This document shows positions 1 to 5,707 of a DNA stretch of 14,045 nucleotides, piece after piece. A model generated the notes under the pieces. It saw only the letters and a list, made by a program, of their open reading frames with translations, had not been told where the DNA came from and made no database searches. Where the stretch lies: the NCBI GenBank assembly GCA_900768625.1, contig CAAGDO010000301.1, positions 1-14,045 of the forward strand. Reading direction: 5' to 3'. The position numbers and the translations under genes are program-made. The first letter of the stretch is position 1. The number at the start of each line of letters is the position of its first letter. The DNA is from Bacteroidaceae bacterium. GTDB lineage: Bacteria > Bacteroidota > Bacteroidia > Bacteroidales > Bacteroidaceae.

Positions 1-8
1 TTGGCCGT

Positions 9-114
9 TTTTTGACCTTTCATCAGTCGTGTAGCTCGCTACACTCCTTCTTCAAGGCCCAAAAACGCCTCAAAAATAAAGGCAAATCTTGAATTTCATA
101 AAAGTTCAGACGAC
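9..114 (+). repeat. Left arm of 105-bp inverted repeat
   Basis: This stretch is the near-perfect reverse complement of 13908-14012. I count about five substitutions and one 1-bp indel over roughly 105 bp. Inside it, 29-44 is a dyad (GTGTAGC, 2 nt, GCTACAC). The two ends of the arm are not inverted copies of each other, so it does not look like a MITE, and it has no coding potential I can see. It is most likely a dispersed intergenic repeat of this genome. Similarity may continue weakly to about position 125 with a small gap. Confidence 0.9.
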
Positions 115-131
115 TTCATAGTGACGATAAG

Positions 132-156
132 AAACAACTTGCTCCATTAGTTGTTT
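132..156. repeat. Hairpin, 8-bp stem
   Basis: AAACAACT at 132-139 pairs with AGTTGTTT at 149-156 around a 9-nt loop. It sits directly before a second hairpin at 160-176. The T-rich right arm could give weak terminator activity for rightward transcription entering from outside the window, but that cannot be tested here. Confidence 0.5.
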
Positions 157-159
157 TTG

Positions 160-176
160 AGCGTGCTTTGCACGCT
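160..176. repeat. Short GC-rich hairpin A
   Basis: AGCGTGC (160-166), a TTT loop, and GCACGCT (170-176) form a 7-bp perfect dyad. It belongs to a set of three look-alike dyads in this spacer (see 238-253 and 326-341), all of the form GCGYGC around an A/T-only centre. Confidence 0.55.
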
Positions 177-211
177 GGACTTTCAACGTTAATTTCCGCC
201 AATGAGCCGTT

Positions 212-231
212 AATGCCAGTCAATGCCAGTC
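212..231 (+). repeat. Tandem duplication of a 10-mer
   Basis: AATGCCAGTC occurs twice in a row (212-221 and 222-231). It is a small local duplication with no visible role. Confidence 0.6.
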
Positions 232-237
232 AGTGCT

Positions 238-253
238 GCGTGCTAAAGCACGC
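238..253. repeat. Short GC-rich hairpin B
   Basis: GCGTGCT (238-244), AA, and AGCACGC (247-253) form a 7-bp perfect dyad. It shares its GCGTGC arm with hairpin A. Confidence 0.55.
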
Positions 254-325
254 CTTGGGGAGAAAATGTTCATTAATGGCTACGCCCTCATCACGTGGAA
301 ACGGGCATGAACAACCATACCCATA

Positions 326-341
326 GCGCGCTTTAGCGCGC
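326..341. repeat. Short GC-rich hairpin C
   Basis: GCGCGCT (326-332), TT, and AGCGCGC (335-341) form a 7-bp perfect dyad. Compared with hairpins A and B, the matching T/A positions in the two arms are changed to C/G, so pairing is kept. Confidence 0.55.
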
Positions 342-366
342 AGCATGATAGCCGTCTGTCAAGACT

Positions 367-383
367 GCGCATACCGCATGCGC
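367..383. repeat. Short hairpin, 6-bp stem
   Basis: GCGCAT (367-372) and ATGCGC (378-383) pair across a 5-nt loop. It is weaker and differs in form from the three hairpins upstream. Confidence 0.4.
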
Positions 384-458
384 GTGAAAAAATGGACAAT
401 CATGCGACGTTGTTCAAAAGAATAAGGGAGAAAATTGTTCAAAGTCCCCTGATAAGTT

Positions 459-568
459 GTCGTATGGCATTTGCCGTACGGTCGTCCGTCATTTGCCGTA
501 CGGTCGTCCGTCAATTGCCGTACGGTCGTCCGCCAATTGCCGTACGGTCGTCTGCCAATTGCCGTACG
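459..568. repeat. Five-copy 22-bp tandem array with palindromic core
   Basis: Five contiguous 22-bp units start at 459, 481, 503, 525 and 547. Units 2 to 5 differ by one or two bases; the first is more diverged in its left half. The end of each unit plus the first base of the following sequence makes the palindrome CCGTACGG (474-481, 496-503, 518-525, 540-547, 562-569). The 22-bp period is close to two helical turns, so the palindromes lie on the same DNA face. Units abut with no spacers, so this is not CRISPR. The period is not a multiple of three, which argues against a peptide repeat. A protein-binding array, an iteron-like element or a simple slippage repeat are all possible. Confidence 0.9.
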
Positions 569-589
569 GTGACTTGGACGGGGTTTCGT

Positions 590-622
590 GATGGTTTTTC
601 CGCAGCTTGCATTGAAACCATC
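590..622. other. Extended hairpin in the intergenic region
   Basis: GATGGTTT (590-597) is the exact reverse complement of AAACCATC (615-622). The loop itself contains GCA and TGC, which can pair to extend the stem with small internal loops. No U-run follows on the plus strand. It could be part of an untranslated RNA or a cryptic terminator; the sequence alone does not decide. Confidence 0.35.
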
Positions 623-899
623 CGTTTGGTGGGCATCAAAAAAAGGTTGTCCAATTTTGGGCTTGTCCACTTGGTCTTCTTTGGTGTGCAAGCATTCCGC
701 TTATGGTTGACCATTAAGATGATCGCGGGGAGGGCTTCGTCTGCGGAACCATTGTCGTTCTGTTCTCATACTGCGAAAGTGGGGGAGGGTGTTGGCCAGA
801 GTGTGAAGGGTGAAAGTGGAAATGCTGAAATTCTTAATATAGAGAACGCGTGCGCGCGCGAGAGAATGCGTCAGAAATCAAGTGCAGTCAATGAAGCCC

Positions 900-930
900 T
901 TGCCTATTCATTCATAAATGCTTAACTTTG
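900..930 (+). promoter_or_regulatory. Promoter upstream of tamB
   Basis: TAACTTTG (923-930) matches the Bacteroidetes -7 consensus TAnnTTTG exactly. TTG at 900-902 lies 20 bp upstream, in the -33 position. The predicted start would be near 936-938, leaving a leader of about 110 nt. That leader contains a 7-bp stem (ATGAAAG at 942-948 with CTTTCAT at 955-961). Confidence 0.6.
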
Positions 931-1031
931 TAATCGATAAGATGAAAGTCCGGCCTTTCATTTTCCCCAAATTCTTCCGGCTTCGGCTCGAATGAAAAAA
1001 TGAAAGACTGGCGCCTTCTCTCACTTTGCGC

Positions 1032-1039
1032 TATCTTTG
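1032..1039 (+). promoter_or_regulatory. Possible second -7 element at the tamB start
   Basis: TATCTTTG also fits TAnnTTTG and ends six bases before ATG 1045. No TTG-like -33 element lies at the right distance. If used, it would give an almost leaderless tamB message. It also weakens the case for the upstream ATG at 1000. Confidence 0.35.
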
Positions 1040-1044
1040 CATCT

Positions 1045-4000
1045 ATGATCAATAAGAAAAAAATCGCAAAATGGCTGGGCATTGCGGCGGCATCGCCGTT
1101 TGTGCTGTTTCTCCTGATGGCCATTTTGGTCTATTTGCCCCCTGTGCAGAACTTTGTTGTGAAGCGTGTGGCGGCTTATATGTCAGAAACGACGGGGATT
1201 GGGTTCTCCGTCGCAGAAGTGCGTCTGGCTTTTCCTTTGGACCTTTCGCTCCATAGCGTGCAGGCTGTGGAAAAGGGAGACACCCTTCTCGACGCCCGTT
1301 CGCTGCGACTCCATGTGCAGCTGATGCCCCTCTTTGAAGGACAAGCCAACGTGGATGGTTTTGAACTCTACGACCTGAAAATCGACACGAAAAACTATAT
1401 TCCCGATACCCGCATAGCCGGAACTGCCGGTGAATTGACCGCTGAAGCGCATGGCATCGACTGGAAAAAGGAACTTGTGCACATCAATCGGGCCCGATTG
1501 CGTCAGGCGCATATTCTTGTGGCCCTCTGCGATACGGCGCAGAAGGATACCACGCCCAGCACGGCCAAGTGGCGCATCACGGTGGACCGCGCCGACATTG
1601 AACGGTCGGCAGTCAAACTCTCCATGCCGGGCGATTCCATGCTTGTTGGAGCCAAAATCGGAGCATTGGCCTTGCGCCACGGTTCGTTTGACACGGGACG
1701 GGGCGATTATCGCGTGCGAAAATTTCGCTTGGCCCAATCGGCCGTCAATTATGATCTGCCCTTTGAGAAACCCACTGACGGTCTTGACGTCAACCATTTG
1801 GGGTTGAGCAACGTCGGGTTAAGCATTGACACCTTGAGCTATACCCCCGAAGGCCGTCTGCGCCTCCGCCTCAACCATCTCACGTTCAGCGAACGAAGCG
1901 GATTCCGCCTCAGTCAGCTCTGCGGCAACGTCAGCATGGACAGCACCAGCATGCAGTTGCCCGTGTTGAATCTTCGCACCCCCTATTCGAAACTTGACGC
2001 TTCGGTGGCCTTTGATTTCCGTTCATTCTCGGAAGGAAAGGGCGGCCATTGCCATCTTTCGCTCAACGGCAATCTTGGGCGGGAGGATATCCTCACGCTC
2101 GGCAAAGGCTATGCCGATGCCGCACTTTTGCGCGGTCTGCTCCACAGTCCGTTGACCGTTGGTGCGGAAGTGGGGGGCAATATCGACCATCTCAAAGTCG
2201 AACGTCTTCAGCTCCAGATGCCCGGCGTGGTGCAACTTCAGGCCGACGGTTATGTGCGCCATGTGCTCAAGGATTGGCGTCAGGGGCATGTGCGTCTGGA
2301 TCTTCGTGCGCAGCGTCTGGCTGCCCTTGGCGGATTGTTGCCGCGCAGCGTGGCCCGGACCGTGGCACTTCCCAACCGCCTGACGGCCAACGGTAGCGTC
2401 GGATTCGAGGGCGACCACTATGCTGCCAATCTGCGTGTGGCAACCGGTCGCGGTACGCTAGCTGCCAAGGCCCAAGCCAATCTGCGCCGCGAGAGTTATG
2501 CTGTGACAGCCAAGGCCAACTGTTTCCCCGTTGCAGCCTTTGTGAAAGGGCTCGACATGGGTCCGTTCAGCGGAAACTTGCGGGCTACGGGTGCAGGATT
2601 CGATGTGCTTTCCGTCCGTTCGTCGCTCACGGCCGACGCAAAGGTGGATGCCCTGCGCTATGCCACCTACGACCTGAGTGGCATCCGCCTTGATGCCCGC
2701 TTGCGTGGCGGAAAAGCGCATGCCTCCTTTGCGGCCGAAAACCGTCTCCTCACGGCCAATGGCACGGTGGATGCCACGATGGGGCGTTCGGGCTATGGGG
2801 TGCACGTCGTGGCCGACGTGCCTTCCGTCAATCTGTTGCGCATGGGCGTGACGAAGGACACGCTCGAAGTGGGTACCAGCATCGACATCAAGGCCCATGC
2901 CAACCGACGCTTCACGGCTTATGGGGCGGAAGGCAGCATCCGAGGCAACCATTTCACTACCCCCAAGCGCAGTACCATGGCAAAGGACATCACCTTCGAT
3001 TTCTCCACTGCACGCGACACCACGACGGCCCATATTTCAGCAGGTGACCTCACCCTTTTGCTTGGGGCGGGGCACGCCATCGACCGTCTGGCCGACCAGT
3101 GTGGGCGCTTCGCCACGGAACTCAGCAAACAACTTGACCGCCGGGCTCTCGACCAGGAAACACTCAAGCGCCGTTTGCCTGTCATGAAGCTTTATGTCGA
3201 TGCCGGACGCGACAACCCCATCTACAATCTGGCGCGCTTCAAGGGCTATGCCTTCTCGTCGCTCTTCCTCAATCTCAACACAGATCCTGCACGAGGCATG
3301 ACCGGCGATGCCCGGACGGGCTCGCTGCAGGTGGGCGGACTGTTGCTCGACACGATCAATGCCCATGTGCTGCAGGACAGCACGGGCGTGAAGATGCTCG
3401 GATTGGTGAAGAATTTCAAGAAGAAGAACCCCAACCCGATGGAGGTGCACATGAAGTCGTATCTGCTCTCGACGGGAGCTGGCATGGAACTGACCTATCT
3501 GGATGCCGAAGGCGACAAGGGCGTGGACCTCGGCGTGCAGGCCAACCTCGTTGACGGCGGATTGGAAATGCACCTTTATCCGCAGCATCCCGTGTTGGCC
3601 TACCGTAATTTCACGGTCAACAAGAACAATTATATCTTCCTCGGTAAGGACAAGACGATTCGTGCCGATCTCGACCTGTTGGCCGACGACGGAACAGGTC
3701 TTAAAATCTACAGTGCGCCCAATGATTCGGTGAACGACATCACGGTGAGCGTCAATCGTCTGAATCTCGGTGAACTCTCGACCGTCCTGCCCTATCTGCC
3801 ACAACTCAACGGTATGCTTTCGGGCGATATCCACGTGCTCGATGACTTCACCCACAAGCAATTCTCGGCGATGGCCTCGATGGAGGCCGATGCCTTCCAA
3901 TACGAAGGTACGCCATTGGGCCGAGTGGGCGTGGAAATGGTCTATCTGCCCAAAAATGCCAAGGAACATCATGCCTCAGCCTTCATCAGTTCGAACGGCG

Positions 4001-5613
4001 AGGAAGTGCTGGCTTGCAACGGCACCTATTTCGACCGTGAAGAGGGCTATTTCGAGGGTGACGCGAAACTTCATGACTTCCCCATGCAGATGCTCAATGC
4101 TTTCATGGTGGGCACCGACGTGGCTTTCAAGGGAATCGCTGCGGGCGACGTGAAGATGCACGGCACGTTTGACCGTCCGGTGCTCAACGGTTCGCTCGAC
4201 CTGGATTCGGCGCACATCTATTCCGACGTCTACGGCTTCGACTTCCGCACCGACGAACGTGAGGTGGAAATCAAGGACAGCCGTCTGATCTTCGACAACT
4301 ACAATCTCTATTCCACAGGCAAGGAACCCCTCGTGCTCAACGGAACGTTTGACATGAGCGATTTCAACCGCATGACGATGGATTTCACCATGAAGGCCAA
4401 CAACTTCGAGCTGATCAACACCCGAAAGAAGGCCCAAAGCATGGTGTTCGGAAAGGTCTACACCAATTATATCGGTACGCTCAAGGGAACCACCAGCGAT
4501 ATCCGTGTGCGCGGTAAGCTCGATGTGCTTGACCGCACCGATGTGACGTATATCCTGAAGGACTCTCCGCTCTCCGTTGACGACCGTCTGCACGACCTGG
4601 TGCAGTTCGTCAGTTTCCGCGACTCCACGATGCAGCCCGAAAAACGTCAGGCCGTGGAAGGCGGATTCGACCTCTCGCTGGGCATCAGCGTGAGCGATGC
4701 GGCCCAGTTCCACTGCAACCTCAGTGACGACGGGCAGAGCTACGTTGACCTCGAGGGCGGAGGTGACCTCACGCTTCGCATGACCCAGTCGGGCGATATG
4801 CGACTGACGGGACGCTTCACGGCCAACAGCGGCGAGATGAAATATGCCCTGCCGGTCATTCCGCTCAAGACGTTCCAGTTGGTTCAGGGATCGTCGGTGG
4901 AATTCACGGGTGACGTGATGAACCCGACACTTGACATTGCCGCCAAAGAACGCACGAAGGCAGTGGTGACGGAGGACGACAAACAACGCTCCGTGGCCTT
5001 CGATGTGGGTGTGAAGATCACCAAACCGCTCAACGAGATGGGACTGGAATTCACCATCGAAGCGCCTGAGGACCTCAACATCCAGAATCAGCTGGCATCC
5101 ATGTCGGCTGAGCAGCGCGGCAAAACGGCTGTGACGATGATGGCCACGGGTATGTATATGACCGACGAGACGATGATGTCCGGCTCGGGATTCAAGGCCA
5201 ACAATGCGCTCAACGCTTTCCTGCAGAGCGAAATCCAGAATATTGCCGGTTCGGCCCTCAAGACGATTGACATCAATCTGGGCGTGGAAAGCGGCACATC
5301 GGCCAAGGGTACCAACACGACGGACTATTCCTTCCAGTTTGCCAAGCGCTTCTGGGGCAATCGCATCAGCGTGATCATCGGCGGAAAGGTGAGCACGGGA
5401 GCGGATGCCGAAAACTCGGCCGAGAGTTTCATCAACAATATCTCGGTTGAATACCGTCTGGACCAGAGTGCTTCGCGCTATGTCAAGGTGTTCTACGACC
5501 GCGAAACACAAGATCCCCTCGAGGGCCAGCTGACCAAAACGGGAGCCGGTCTTGTGCTCAAGCGTAAAACCAACCGATTGGGTGAACTCTTCATCTTCAG
5601 ACGTAAAAAATAA
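1045..5613 (+). CDS. tamB: TamB-family translocation/assembly module protein
   Basis: A 1522-residue envelope protein of the TamB (DUF490) family. Members are anchored in the inner membrane and span the periplasm as a long beta-rich groove, working with an outer-membrane TamA/TamL partner; family roles include barrel assembly and lipid transport. Visible features are a lysine-rich N-terminus (INKKKIAKW), one hydrophobic anchor at about residues 10-30, a very long region of repeating beta-strand character, and the C-terminal domain (about 1080-1520) with the NPTLDIAA motif at 1293-1300. The basic C-terminus (FRRKK) is what I would expect of Bacteroidetes members. I chose ATG 1045 over in-frame ATG 1000 because it puts the charged residues right before the anchor and because a -7-like box lies between the two. 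tamL follows after 94 bp, so the two are probably one operon. Family assignment is firm; the exact cargo cannot be read from sequence. Confidence 0.92.
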   Translation: MINKKKIAKWLGIAAASPFVLFLLMAILVYLPPVQNFVVKRVAAYMSETTGIGFSVAEVRLAFPLDLSLHSVQAVEKGDTLLDARSLRLHVQLMPLFEGQANVDGFELYDLKIDTKNYIPDTRIAGTAGELTAEAHGIDWKKELVHINRARLRQAHILVALCDTAQKDTTPSTAKWRITVDRADIERSAVKLSMPGDSMLVGAKIGALALRHGSFDTGRGDYRVRKFRLAQSAVNYDLPFEKPTDGLDVNHLGLSNVGLSIDTLSYTPEGRLRLRLNHLTFSERSGFRLSQLCGNVSMDSTSMQLPVLNLRTPYSKLDASVAFDFRSFSEGKGGHCHLSLNGNLGREDILTLGKGYADAALLRGLLHSPLTVGAEVGGNIDHLKVERLQLQMPGVVQLQADGYVRHVLKDWRQGHVRLDLRAQRLAALGGLLPRSVARTVALPNRLTANGSVGFEGDHYAANLRVATGRGTLAAKAQANLRRESYAVTAKANCFPVAAFVKGLDMGPFSGNLRATGAGFDVLSVRSSLTADAKVDALRYATYDLSGIRLDARLRGGKAHASFAAENRLLTANGTVDATMGRSGYGVHVVADVPSVNLLRMGVTKDTLEVGTSIDIKAHANRRFTAYGAEGSIRGNHFTTPKRSTMAKDITFDFSTARDTTTAHISAGDLTLLLGAGHAIDRLADQCGRFATELSKQLDRRALDQETLKRRLPVMKLYVDAGRDNPIYNLARFKGYAFSSLFLNLNTDPARGMTGDARTGSLQVGGLLLDTINAHVLQDSTGVKMLGLVKNFKKKNPNPMEVHMKSYLLSTGAGMELTYLDAEGDKGVDLGVQANLVDGGLEMHLYPQHPVLAYRNFTVNKNNYIFLGKDKTIRADLDLLADDGTGLKIYSAPNDSVNDITVSVNRLNLGELSTVLPYLPQLNGMLSGDIHVLDDFTHKQFSAMASMEADAFQYEGTPLGRVGVEMVYLPKNAKEHHASAFISSNGEEVLACNGTYFDREEGYFEGDAKLHDFPMQMLNAFMVGTDVAFKGIAAGDVKMHGTFDRPVLNGSLDLDSAHIYSDVYGFDFRTDEREVEIKDSRLIFDNYNLYSTGKEPLVLNGTFDMSDFNRMTMDFTMKANNFELINTRKKAQSMVFGKVYTNYIGTLKGTTSDIRVRGKLDVLDRTDVTYILKDSPLSVDDRLHDLVQFVSFRDSTMQPEKRQAVEGGFDLSLGISVSDAAQFHCNLSDDGQSYVDLEGGGDLTLRMTQSGDMRLTGRFTANSGEMKYALPVIPLKTFQLVQGSSVEFTGDVMNPTLDIAAKERTKAVVTEDDKQRSVAFDVGVKITKPLNEMGLEFTIEAPEDLNIQNQLASMSAEQRGKTAVTMMATGMYMTDETMMSGSGFKANNALNAFLQSEIQNIAGSALKTIDINLGVESGTSAKGTNTTDYSFQFAKRFWGNRISVIIGGKVSTGADAENSAESFINNISVEYRLDQSASRYVKVFYDRETQDPLEGQLTKTGAGLVLKRKTNRLGELFIFRRKK

Positions 5614-5620
5614 CGTGCTG

Positions 5621-5682
5621 CGGAACGCCCTTTCCATGTCGATTCCTGAGATTCTTCGAATCCGGGCGCATGGGGCGTTCCG
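5621..5682 (+). promoter_or_regulatory. Intercistronic stem-loop between tamB and tamL
   Basis: CGGAACGCCC (5621-5630) is the exact reverse complement of GGGCGTTCCG (5673-5682). Inside, a second short stem (GATTC, TTC, GAATC) can form. It lies in the 94-bp gap between the tamB stop and the preferred tamL start and has no following U-run. That argues against a strong terminator and for an element affecting mRNA processing, stability or the ratio of the two proteins. Confidence 0.5.
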
Positions 5683-5707
5683 TCAGTTCCTCACTTCATA
5701 TTCCCCT

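Larger units (their letters stand above)
1..899. other. Gene-free, repeat-rich intergenic region
   Basis: I see no credible gene here. Open frames exist on both strands (392-925 plus, 359-691 minus), but they run through a 22-bp tandem array that lacks stops in several frames, and their products resemble no family I know. The region holds one arm of a long inverted repeat (9-114), a chain of short hairpins (132-156, 160-176, 238-253, 326-341, 367-383), a 10-bp direct duplication (212-231), the tandem array (459-568), a larger hairpin (590-622) and a 15-nt alternating purine-pyrimidine tract (846-860). No tRNA or rRNA was recognised. The density of repeats fits an intergenic spot where small elements accumulate. 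Confidence 0.7.

Noticed and set aside
9..114. MITE or insertion-sequence end
   Set aside because: The unit's own termini are not inverted copies of each other, no target duplication is visible, and no transposase lies in the window.
459..568. CRISPR array
   Set aside because: Units abut directly without unique spacers, and no cas genes are present.
359..714. Minus-strand open frames (359-691, 511-714) over the same array
   Set aside because: Same cause: the repeat reads open on both strands. The 22-bp period shifts frame from unit to unit, which does not fit a protein repeat.
392..925. Plus-strand 177-codon open frame through the tandem array
   Set aside because: It is open mainly because the 22-bp repeat lacks stops in several frames. 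The product has low-complexity Arg-rich repeats and no known domain, and its end overlaps the tamB promoter.
1000..1044. Upstream ATG 1000 as tamB start
   Set aside because: It would place 15 extra residues before the lysine-rich anchor start, and a -7-like element lies inside this stretch. Kept only as a less likely option.
3037..3972. Minus-strand 311-codon open frame opposite tamB
   Set aside because: Shadow of tamB with the same composition bias and no domain.
3976..5637. Minus-strand 553-codon open frame opposite tamB
   Set aside because: It is antisense to a well-supported tamB frame; the His/Glu/Val-rich product is typical of shadow frames in GC-rich genes and has no recognisable domain.
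5552..5707. Extended tamL start overlapping tamB
   Set aside because: The extra residues would precede the lipoprotein signal and destroy its N-terminal form; the stretch also contains the intercistronic stem-loop.
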